NCBI GenBank assembly: GCA_014529385.2
Contig: CM043943.1
Coordinates: 155,467,092 to 155,531,091, forward strand
Length of the DNA stretch: 64,000 nucleotides
Source: Adiantum capillus-veneris
Lineage: Eukaryota > Streptophyta > Polypodiopsida > Polypodiales > Pteridaceae
Direction: 5' to 3'
In this document: in pieces, positions 38,001-50,200 of the stretch
Layout: each line of letters opens with the position of its first letter
How positions within the stretch are numbered: the stretch's first letter is position 1
Notes under the pieces: generated by a model
What the model was told of the DNA's origin: nothing
The model's input: only the letters and a program-made list of their open reading frames with translations
Database searches by the model: none
Translations under genes and position numbers: made by a program

Positions 38001-41000
38001 ACCATGAGACTTGTCTTTTCATTTGTGACGCTTTGTCTCCTATATAAAGAGCCTATTGTACTCAAGTTCAATAAATCAATCAAACACACAGTCTCTTTGA
38101 GTCTTAGTTTAATCTTGAGTATGAAGTTTTAGTCTTAATTCTAGGATTAGCACCACTAATCCTCACAGGCTGATCTTTGGCGTTGGCTCATCTGTCCAAA
38201 AACGTTGGCTCTATTGCTCCCTTTACAGAGCAAGATACTGGTTATGAACTTTTTAAGACTTAGGCAGGGCAAACTGTCCACCAAACCCAACAAAATAAAA
38301 ATGATTTATTAATAAATTGGACCAAGGGGTCAGTTTTTAGGTGAAACTGTCGTACATTTGTCCACCCGGGAATCTGATCGACACGAGGAATAGCTCGTTG
38401 GATTCCTCTAGCCTAAAACTACATACACGTCATGCCAGATGCCCACCGTAGTGTAATAACATATGTCAAACGCATGTACAAACCATTTACGCAAGAGGGT
38501 TCCAAAACTGAAAGACCTAATCTAGTGAACTCATCCGGACATGCACGTCCTACGAAAATTGGCTCAGGAAGTCAATGAAGCATGTGCATGTGGCACACAA
38601 AGCCATGTTGCACTTGACACTATGTCATCCCATTGAAGTTCCCTACCAAGAAAACCTCCTTTTTGCCCCATGAAGTGCAAAATGTCTGTAGATCATATAG
38701 TGACCCCCCCTGCTCTCTCATGCCAAGCTCTCCCCTCTTCCTCTTTTCACCCTCGTCTCCTCCCTCCACATATCTGGAGTCCTATGGTGCAAAATAGCGT
38801 ATGGGGATAAAGCATACTCTCTCACGCATATCTACACTAACGCATAAGAATCTTGCTTGCTCATCTCTCCTCACCACCGATAAGCAAGACTATAGCTCCC
38901 ATCTGTATAGCACCGCTACTCCTCCACACCCTCTAGTATCTCCTCCCCATCGTGTGTAATACCTAAAAACCGCCCCTCACTTATATCCCTCCACCTTCAA
39001 CAATCCCCACTCCAGCCTCTAATGCGTCTCTGTGAGGCATAAGATGTCTTGTCCCTCTAGTAACTCAAAGCATTCAAGGTCTAACCATATAGCTCCATAT
39101 TGCCATATCTGTATCCCTGTCTCATAGGCACGCTTCCCTATTTGGCCTCTTGACCATCTCTGTAGAAAGCTTCCTTTCCCTCCTCCCATGCCTTCCTCAC
39201 CTGAGCATCATCTCTCTCCTCTCCTCCATATGTGCTCTCGTGAGGTCATCGTCAAGTTAGATCCTGTCACCATGTTGGCCACGAAGGGCTCTTCGTCGGC
39301 ATAGAAAATCCCAACAGCTCTCTCCATCCGTAAACTGTAGAAGGGGAGGCTCCTTGCTAGTGTCAATTCTCGCTCTCCATACCTTCACAAATACGCCCTC
39401 TTTATAACGGAGACGAGGGTGAGAGAGAGAGAGAGAGAGAGTAAGGTGCAGCGGAAGTGAATGTTGAACTTTTCTCAAGATGAGTGTTCCGAACTATGCT
39501 CAAGGGTTCCTTTTACTTACGGAAGGGAGAGCCTTCCGTTCCTTTAGTGAGAGAATGCAAATGATCACAAAACAAAGTGGTAAACACTGTGAATGAAGGT
39601 GTTGAGACTGAGAGATATAGAGAGAAGAATACGACACCAGAATGTTGTCAAACCCTCCTCCAAGGGCCCCCCTCTGTATGGCAAGAGAGGTCTACTATTG
39701 ATTGCACAAATCTCTACAATGGTCTAAATGCAATGGTCTTGCCGACGATGTCGACGACGATGATGACGACAACGAGACGAGCTGAAAACTGAAAACGCTA
39801 GGGGCTGAATTCTGCAAATCTGCTATCTGCTGAATTCTGACTCTATGTCAGTGACGACGGCGATGACGATAACGCAACAACAATATGCTGAAAACGCAGA
39901 TGCTGAAATCTGCGAATAGCGGGCTGAATCTGCAAACGCTGGCTAATCTGACCGTGCGGCGAAGATCTGCTGCGGGAAGGTGAGGTCTGCGAGGTTTGGG
40001 GGCTGCGGTGCGGAGTTTGACTCCTGAAAACTGAAAACGCTGATGCAAATGATGGTTCTGTCGTCGGGAATCTCCAAAACATTGATGGTAATCTGCAATT
40101 GCAAAAACGATAGGCTGATCTGCTAGAAACTCCTAACGCCAGGCTGATCTGCAATCTGCAAAACCCTCCGGCTGATCTTGATGAAAAACGCTAGCTACGT
40201 TGCTGCAGAAAACACTAGGGCCATCTGCTGCAAAAACGCTAGGTGGTCTTGTTGGCTGAAAAACGCTAAGTCCTCCTGCCAGTCTTGTTGAGAAGGTGCA
40301 TTGCCAGAACGGGGTTCCCTGCTGCCTCTTTTGCCAGAAAGTGCTAGCGCTAGCTTTCTTATATATTGACTTAGCCAAATTGGCCTACCCACTTTCCCAA
40401 CAAAGTCACTTAATAATAATAAGTGAAAAATGACTATAGGGAAAATGGGTTCTATGCACTGTAAAATGCTCCTGATGGGTATTGACTATAATCTGATGAT
40501 CATGCTGTGTGCAACCAGAGGAAATGCAACTACTCTAAGTGTCTGGACATGCACGGTCTGCGAACAGACTCACAAAGGTGCCAGAACACTTCCTAAGCTA
40601 ACTAAACCCTAGACATGAAGTAGCTTCTCCACATGCACATAGGCCGTGACATCCCCTCCTTTTTAAAGTGAGGTACTGGTACCGAACTGTATGGCGTCGA
40701 GGGAGATAGCCAACAACGTCTGGATGAATCCTGGGAAGGTCTCTTCGCTGGCCCACTCAAATGTGTGGGTCGTGCAATACTTGAACTTCATAAAGGTCTG
40801 CAACGCTTGCTTCTTTGGGCCCCGCGGAAAGCGACAGAAAGTCATATGTGGCTGCTTCAATGGTCCAACTGCGTCTATGGACGTAGGTCCACCTTCTTCA
40901 AGAATCTCCGAGTATGAAAATTCTTGAAAGCACTTCCAACACAAAAACATGAACATACCCATTCCATGTAGAGTGACTAGAAAAAGACTATTCTTCTGAA

Positions 41001-44000
41001 AAGACTGTGCATGCAATACAGATGAACAAAGTGACGGAGTGTCAAACCGTTCACCAAAAACATGCAACAAATGGAATTTCTTTATCTAAATCTATCAACT
41101 GTGGCAAATCACAATGGAAATGGCAATACTTGATGCTCGATCCTTCTTGTGCTCTTTCGGATACTGTGTCGTGCCAAGGAAGAGACATGGAATGTGAATT
41201 TCTTGAATGCAAACATTTTATCTTTTCATGAGGAGTCCGCATACATCCGTGCTCATTCATGAGTGAATCGTATTCATCGTACAATATGGCATGCCGATGA
41301 AAAGGGAATACATAAAGACGGTGACTAAAATACAAGAAACCGTCACGAATGAAACACTCGAACAATGCGTATTGACTAATCATGCGCATACACAATACTT
41401 CCTATGGGGGTTCCTTAGATCTTGACTCGAGAGCCAAGATCGGTTCTTCGTGATTGATCGAATCTGCAATGAGGTTAGCTTCACTAGAAAAAAGCATCAA
41501 CTAAACCATCATCCTTGTGAACAATCACATCTTTATCCTGCAAATCATCATGCTTGTGAATAATCACATCTTGATCATGCAAATTATGTGTGTCGTGCTT
41601 TGGAGAAGAAAAGACTGAGAGAGTCTCCTTCTCCTGATTCTTTTCAATCTTTGCATGCACATTAGAAATGAGAGATAAAGAATGAACAACTCCCTCCCCA
41701 CGAATGACAATGGGAGAGTCACTTCTGGCATTGAAAGTGAAAGTATTTTCTGCCCAATCAATGAGACGGTTATGCTCACGAAACCATCGAATGCCTAAAA
41801 GCATATCACACCCTGAGAGAGGAGATACTACAAATTTTCTGCGGAAGGACGCTTGTTGAACAGTGAACAACACATCAAGGCACTCTTGCGTGATGAAAGA
41901 GTCCGTACCGGGAAGCGAAGCCTGACACCTTGAAAGAAGATGTCTTGCTAACCTCCAAGCGGGCTCTTCGACAAGAGTCACTAATCACATCATGTATACC
42001 GTCGGGATCAAACAATATGACAAAATGCTCACCCTTCACATGACCATAACACTTAATGAGAGACTCATCAATGGGAGGATCATGAGAAACTTGGGTCACA
42101 CTCGTGTTCTCATTTATGACATTAACAGAGAATGTGGGTTTTGTGGGTTCTTTAGATGCTCTAGATTCAATCTTAGGACATGTTTTCTTTATATGACCTT
42201 TGATGTGACAATGATAACATCGACCTTCCTTAGAATAAATGCTTTGTTCTTCTGATGTTATATATCCTCCTAAAATTCCTTGTGTTGCTTTTTTATCAGG
42301 AGTAAGCTTAGGTTTAGCAAGTGTGTTAGCCTTGCCCTTAGATTCATTGTGTGAGTTCTTTTCTGAGCGACTAGAGGAAGATTGGTTAGAAGAGTTACCA
42401 TTCTTACCGTTCTGAGGGTTCTGAGGAGTCTGAGAGGTACTTTGAGAAGTGCTTCATCTCTTGTGCGAGAGCAATCGCTACCGCGATCTACGAGGTCGAG
42501 GACTTCGACATCAAACCTGATATAGTCGTCCAACCCGAAAATGAAAGCCTCCTTGCGCTCATCATCCGATTTGCGTAATTGGGTGCCGAGCTGCAAACAC
42601 GATTAGAGAAAAACATAACTGGCAAACCATTTTGCTTGAGACTGTGCCAATCGTCTTTCAACCGTGCCAGGTACTGTGGTGGCATAAACCGCGCCTTGAG
42701 CTTGTCTTGGAAGTCGGCCCAATTGAAGAAAAGGGGCGCGCCTTTGTCGGCTTCCTCTAGGTGCGCGGCCAACTGTGTCTCTTGCCATGTGTGGTACCAC
42801 TTAATGGCATCACCGGCAAGGTACATGGCTGCCGTCAAAACCTTGCTATTCCCTGTCTTCTTAGTTGTCGCAAAATAAGCATTAAATTAATGCAACCAAG
42901 AATGAATAACACTAGCATCCATATTACCGTCAGTCATACTTACTGAACGTGATCTTCTCTCTGACAAGGCTGTTGGAGTTCAAGTCTTTGCTACTTGATG
43001 AACTACCAACATCTTTGACCGGCTCGGGTTTGGAGGTTAAGTACCTGTAAACCAACTCTTGCATGCGTTGGTCTCTCTGCACCTCACGCTCTAACTCCAA
43101 GGCCGCTCGTCTATCTTCGGCCGCCAAGCACGCTTGCTCACGCTCCAAGGCTACCCTTTTGTCTTCGGCCGCCAAGCGCGCTTGCTCGCGTTCACACTCC
43201 AAGGCTAACCGTCTTTCTTCACGCTCGCGATCCAATTCTGCCTTTCTTTCTTCGACCGCCAAGCGTGCTTGCTCGCGCTCACGCTCTAAGACTTCCGTTC
43301 TTTCTTCGCGTTCACGATCCAATTCTGCCTTTCTTTCCTCACGCTCGCGCTCCAAGGTGGAGCGTTGCACTTCTTGCTGTAACATCATGTCCATCATTGT
43401 CTTGACCAAAGCCTCCATAGGATTAGGTGCAATCCTTGGCGTAGATGGGGAAGGGGGAGGGTCGGAAAAACCTCCTGGTGGGGAAAATTCTTCTTCGCCA
43501 CCTCCATGCTCATCACCTCCATGCGAAGTATCCATTCCGCTTCGGGTGATGACCATACACCGAGATCTTTGGTTCTCAAGTTCTCGAGGAACTTGGGTTC
43601 TTGTGGTTCTTGGATTCTTGAGGTTCTTGAGGGTCTTGAGTTCTTGAGTTTCTTCAGGTTCTTCTTTAGCTTGCAATCTGTGTTAGAGAAGGATCTTCTC
43701 TTACCGGAGCTCTACTCTTCCCTACAGGTGCACCCTTGGCGGCCTTGCGCTGACACCAAGGTTGCTTTTTCCCACCTCACGTCGATTGGCCGGCCACTAA
43801 GTGCACGGTCTGCTCTCAATGAGTGAAAAGAGGAACAAGGGGAGGCTAGACAAGCCCTTCTTTCTTGGGTTTCCTGTCACTCTTCAAAAACACGATTAGG
43901 AACCGACACGCCCAAGTGGTCTTCGGTTTCATGGACATCGGCGTTTGCATCATAGTTACCCGGAACGCGGAACGGGAACGACAACGGGATCCCCGCGGAA

Positions 44001-44175
44001 TGGGGGAACGGGTAGGGGTCCGAAACGGGAACGGCGCGGAACGGGAGGTATAAAAAACACCAAAATAGTGCATTTTTTAGCTCCTTGTGTTTAAATACAA
44101 GGAGTATTAGAGTGCTTTGACTCTAATTCTCACAAAAAACTCGTTTTGAAGACCATTCAACCTTGCTATGACTAG

Positions 44176-44217
<42 letters not shown>

Positions 44218-47200
44218 TTGAGAGAGTGGGAGGGAGAGAAAGAGAGCTTGAAGGCTTGAAGGCTTGAAGCCTTGAGCCTTGAGAGAGTGAGTCTTGAGAG
44301 GCAGAGATCTTGAGAGTGTGAGAGGGAGAGAGCTTGAGCCTTGAGGATTAGCTTGTGGAGAGAAAGGGGGAGGGGGGTGCATTTTATGAGTCCTTGAGGC
44401 CTTGCACACTTCAAAAAGAAGCCCAAACATTTACTTCAATTTTTTCAATTTTTGCCAAATTTGTTTGTAGCCGTTGGTCATTCCAGGGGCATTCCGGAAC
44501 GTTCGGGGGGCGTTTCGGAACGTTCCGGAACGGCCGTTCTGGTTTGCACTGGCCACCGGGAACGTTAGACGTTCCGAGACGTTTCGGAACATTCGGGAAG
44601 GGAACTGCCCCCCGGAACGCCGGAACGAGGGCTAGGGAGCGTTCCCCGGTAACTCTGGTTTGCATATGCAGCCATTCTCTTTACGAGCATCGATCCACTT
44701 TGCAGTTTGGTTCACACCATCCGAGTTGGGGCAGCAAAGGTTATTGTTGGCCGATAACCACAACGGCATCCTTGATCCAAGAGGCAGTCCATTGTTTGCA
44801 AGTAGATGCATCATCACCATCCTTGTGTTTGGGGCATTTCCACATCACCCAGGGAAGCCTCTCTCAAAAGTCTCCATGGAGACATCGTCTACAAGGAACT
44901 TCATCAGAGACCATCTTATGGCGTGCATGGAGTTCACTACCAGTACCTCACCTTAGGGACGTCACGTGCACATGGCTCTGTGTGCCACATTGACTTCCAG
45001 AGCCAGTTTTCCCCTTCTTCATAGGTAGCAGTGTCTAGAATCCTAGGAGGATAAGTACCGTCAATTTTGTGAGCCTGTTCGCAAGACCTGCATGTCTGGA
45101 CAAGTCCATTAGATTAAGTTTCCACTTTTGGAACCCTCTTACATAAATGGTTTGAATACGCGTTTTGATCGATGTTATTACACTAAGGTGGGCATTTGGC
45201 ATGACGTCCATGTAGTTTTAGGTTAGAGGAATCCAACGAGCCATTTCCCACGTCGATCAGATTTCTGGATGGACAGATGTCCAACAAGTTCACTCGGAAA
45301 GTGACCCCCTCGCCAAACCTATTAATAAATCATTTTTGAGATTTATTTTGTTGGGTTTGGTGGACAGTTTGCCCTACCTAGCCCTTAGCAGATTTATAAG
45401 CCCAATTTCAGCCCTAGAAAGGAAACTGGGCAGCCAAGCATTGGAGCAAGTTGCAGAAGAAGAAAGCGCTAGAGGAGACTAGAACCCGCGTTTTACCAGA
45501 TTCAGCCCTAGCGTTTTCAGCCAGCAGCATCGTTTTGGTTTTCCTTGCACGATCAGCCCTAGCGCCATCAAATCTGCACATTTGAGCCCTAGAGTTTTCA
45601 ATTGGCAGCCCTCCCTCGCTGCATCGGCTCGCATTTGTGTTTGCTAGCTCCTCCCATTGCGGTCCAGTACTTCGGCAGCCCATCGAGCCTCCTCTCAGCC
45701 ATTCCTTCGCGGGCATCGAGTGCTCATATTGCTGTCCATCATCGGCATCGTCGAGATCTGCGTTTTCAGCCTTGCTTTACACGACACATCTGCTGCGTTT
45801 TTCGCGCCAAACCTGCATTTTTGCAGCCAGCTTTCAACCATTCATTCCTCCACACCGGGAAGGCTACCACCACCACTAGCTTCAACTAGGGAGAGGCTTG
45901 CAAGTGGCACAGAGGGACAAACAGTGCTCCCTCCAAATTATTTGGACCCTTCTGTTGGAGTTCAAGTTAGTGACATTTGAACACGTGGGTCAGAGTTCAA
46001 GGCACATGCATCTGGCAAGGAACCAATCAACCGTATCTAGAACACTATGGATGAGTGCACCAATTCATATTGTTGGCCGGATTATGGATAGGATATGTTT
46101 CAAAGTTGATTGTCGAGGAGTGTTTGGACGTGATGTGTTCACAATTCATGAATGAGGATTCTTAGACGTAGTGTGGTCTACAGTTCAACTTTCTAAAAGG
46201 CAATTGGTGCTCAAGATGGCATATTCTCAAGTGACACGTTGATTCTAGCAAATCTGAGGTGTATCCAGCATGGAAATTGTCGTTGGGGTGTCCATGGTAG
46301 CTTCTTCAACAACTTGGTTTCATCATTTATGTCCACTATGAGCTTCAAAGAGGGTGTTAAAGTTTATGGCATCTCAAGTGAATAGCCCAATGTGATCCCA
46401 ATCTTTATTTTGGCTTTAGGTATTTATTTTCCTTACTTGTCAAATCTTGGGTAGGGCAATTTAGCTAGGTGACTATATATGCAACCCACTGACCCCATTG
46501 TAAATCTATCTATCAGTTCATTGCCAAGGTTGGTTGGTTCAACAATATCTCTCTCTCATGTATTCTCCCCATTGCTCTATGCTTCGGCATCGTCAACTCT
46601 GACATTTCTTTCACGTAGGCTTCTATAGCAAGATTGGCCTAGGTAGCAATGCGTAATTTTAGCCATGTTAGACCTATTTTTTTCCATGTAGAAAAATACA
46701 TCCCATGCTCTCCTCCTGTCACGTGACACATCCAACCCTATGTGTCCATGGACAAGCTACAGCATGACCAGGGTTCAATTCAGTCAAGTCAGTCTAGAAT
46801 AGGAAGTGAGCTGGCACTTTTGTGAGTCTGTTCGCAAACCATGCATGTCCAGACACTTAGAGTAGATGCATATCCTCTAGTTGCACACAGCATGATCATC
46901 AGCATTACCATCACAATCCATCAGGAGCATTTTTCAATGCACAAAACCTATTTTCCCTATTTTTGACATTTTTCACTTATTATTTTAAGTGACTTTTGTT
47001 GGGAACTGGGTAGGACAATTTTGCTAAAGGTATATATAAGCAAACCTAGGACTAGGCTAATTTGGCAGAAGAACAAGGAGAACACAGGCACAAGTGCAAC
47101 AAGTTCATCCCTCTCTTTCTCAAGCAAGATCTCCCCACCTAAGCTGGCGTTTTTTCACCAAGCAGCATCAGCGATTTCAGCCCTGCCTAGGCGATCTCAG

Positions 47201-50200
47201 CCCAGCGTTTTCAGCAAGGAAATTCAGCAGGCAAAAGCCCCTGCAATTAGCGTTTTTCAGCCAGCAATACAGCGTTTTTAGAGCAGTATTTCAGCATCAG
47301 CAAGACAGCGTTTTAGAGCAGCATTGCAGCACCATCAGATCAGCCTTTCCAGGAGAAAATCAACGACAAAAACAGCCAGAAGAATCAGCGTTTTTCTGCA
47401 ACAGCCATCAACGTTTTTGGATCTAGCAAGCCGTCAAAAGTTTTCAGCCTTCAAGTTCATAGCAGAGATAGAGGTCGTCGTCATCGGCAACGCCATCTTC
47501 AAAGCATTCAATCTCCCGCACTTGCATCGTTTAGCTTCAATTTACACTTGTACCAGATTTGTGCAATCAATAGTGTAGACCTCTCTCGCAATCGAGAGAG
47601 GGGCCCTTGGAGGAGGGTTTTACACATCCCTGGTGCCGTATTCTCTTCTCTCTCTATCTCTCAGTCTCAACACCTTCTCGCACAGTGTCTATTCACTTTG
47701 TTTGTGATCACTTGCACTCTCTCATTAAAAGCACGGAAGGCTCTCCCTTCCCTAAGAAAAAGGAACCTTGAGCACAGTTCGGAGCACTCATCTTGAGCAA
47801 AGTTCAACATTCGTTCCGCTGCACCTTACATCGGTCAGAGCTTTGGCAGTGTTCTGTATCACTCAAGGAAAGAACCACAAGAACCACATAGTTTTTTTTG
47901 CTTGTTGGGGTCGCACGTAACCCAAGACCTCTCGAGCGTGTCGATTCCTAATCATGTTTTTGAAGAGTGACAGGAAACCCAAGAAAGAAGGGCTTGTCCA
48001 GCCTCCCCTTGTGCCTCTTTTCACTCATTGAGAGCGGACCGTGCACTTAGCGGCCAGCCAATCGACGTGAGGTGGGAAAAAGCAACTTTGGTGTGAGCAC
48101 AAGGCCGCCAAGGGGTGCGCCCGCGGAAAAGAGCAAAACTCGGGTGAAGAGAAGATCCTTCTCTAACAAAGATTGCAAGCAAAAGGAGAACCTCAAGAAC
48201 TCAAGACCCCCAAGAACCCAAGAACCCAGACCCACAAGAACCCAAGTTCCTCGTGAACTTAAGAACCAAAGATCACAGTATATGGTCATCACCCGAAGCG
48301 GAATGGATACTTCGCATGGAGGTGGTGAGCATGGGAGTGGCGAAGAAGAGTTTTCCCCACCAGGAGGTTTTTCCGACCCTCCCCCTTCCCCATCTACGCC
48401 ACGAGTTGTACCAAGTCCTATGGAGGCTTTGGTCAAGTCGATGATGGACATGATGGCACAACAACAAGAAGCGAATCGCGTTGCGCTGGCACAACAAGAA
48501 GCGACTCGCATTGCCTTGGAGCGTGAGTGTGATCGAGCGCGCTTGGCGGCCGAAGAAAGACAAGCAGAGCGTGCGGCACAGAGTGAACGATGCATGCAAG
48601 AGTTGGTCTGACATGTTCTCGCCTCGAAGTCTGAGCCAGCCAAAGATGTTGGTAGTTCATCAAGTGGCGCAAGCCGAGATTCGGACTCCAACATCCCAGT
48701 CATAGAGAAGTTGACTTTCAGTAAGTATAATGGTAAGATGGATGTTATGGGTATTCATTCTTGGTTGCGTCAATTTAATGCTTATTTTGCGACAACTAAG
48801 AAGACAAGAAATAGCAAGGTTTTGACGGCAACCATGTACCTTGTCGGTGATGCCATAAATTGGTACCACGCATGGCAAGAGGCACAGTTGACCGCGCACC
48901 TAGAGGAAGCCAACGAATTCACGCACCTTTCCTTCAATTGGGCCGATTTCCAAGACAAGCTCAAGGCGCGGTTTATGCCACCTCAGTACCTCGCACGATT
49001 GAAGGACGATTGGTACGCTCTCAAGCAAAATGGTATGCCAGTTATGTCTTTCTCTAATCGTGTTTTGCAGCTCCGCACTCAATTACGCAAATCGGATGTG
49101 GAGCGCAAGGAGGCATTCCTTTATGGATTGGACAAGCATATCAAGTTTAATGTGGAGGTACTTGATCCAATTGATCTCAACAAGGCGGTAGCGATTGCTC
49201 TCGCACAGGAAATGAAGCACGACAAGGGAAAGCCTAAGGAGAACAAGACTTCTCAAGGAACCTCTCAAACTTCTCAGAACCCGCAGAATGGTAAGAACGG
49301 TAAGAATGGTAAGAATGGCAACTCTTCTAGCCCATCTTCCTCTAACTTCGGAAAAGAACTCAAATAATGAATCTAAGGGTAAAGCTAAAGCACCTGCAAA
49401 ACCTAAGCTAACCTCGGGTGAAAAAGCTGCACAAGGAATTATAGGAGGATACATAACGGCTGAAGAACAAGTGATTTATGCTAAGGAAGGTAGATGTTAT
49501 CAATGTCACGTCAAGGGTCACATTAAGAAGACTTGTCCTAAGACAGCCCCCCCTAAAGAACCAAAGGCACCCACAGCAAACACAAGCACTTTAATAAACC
49601 AAGCCGAATCTTCTCATGTCTCTGACACACACATTGATGAGTCTCATGAAGTGTTATGGTCATGTAAAGGGTCAGCGTTTTATCATATTGTTTGATCCAG
49701 GCAGTATGCATGATGTGATTAGTGCCTCTTGTTGAGAGAGCCCGCCTAGACCTTAGTCAAAAATCTCCTCTCGAGGTTTCTAGCTTCGCTCCCTTTATGG
49801 ACTCTCTCATCAAGAAAGAGTGCCTTGATGTGTTGTTTACAGTTCAGCAAGCTACTTTCCGTAGGAAATTTCTCGTGTCTCCTCTTTCAGGATGTGATAT
49901 GCTTTTGGGCATTAGATGGTTTCGTGAGCATAACCCTCTCATTGATTGGGAGGCCAACACTCTCACATTAAATGCCAAGACTGACTCACCCATCATCATT
50001 CCTGCTGAGGAAGGTCTGCATTCTTTGCCTCTCATTTCTCATGTGCAGGTAAAGCGTGAATTACGACGAGGAGCACAAGCGGCATTCAGTTATGCTGCTC
50101 CAGTTTCCCAGAGCATTCAGGCTCCAGACAAGTATTCAGATTTGTTTACCAAGTTTAAGCATCTCTTTTTGCAGGATGATCTTCCACCCCGTCTCCCACC

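Larger units (their letters stand above)
39440..43942 (-). mobile_element. B2: non-autonomous Ty3/gypsy derivative (gag, PR, no RT/RNase H), 5' LTR missing
   Basis: The 3' LTR is 39440-40651 and the polypurine tract 40652-40664. On the minus strand the order is gag with long charged coiled coil (42930-43676), capsid (42430-42840), CCHC area, protease (41484-42100), then a relic of the RNase H end and integrase N-terminus (41051-41480), then a short C-terminal ORF with a chromodomain-like motif (40691-41070). RT, most of RNase H and the integrase core are absent. B3 has the same layout, so this is a lineage, not a single deletion. Homology to the B1 5' leader runs to about 43930. No 5' LTR follows. 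Confidence 0.85.
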
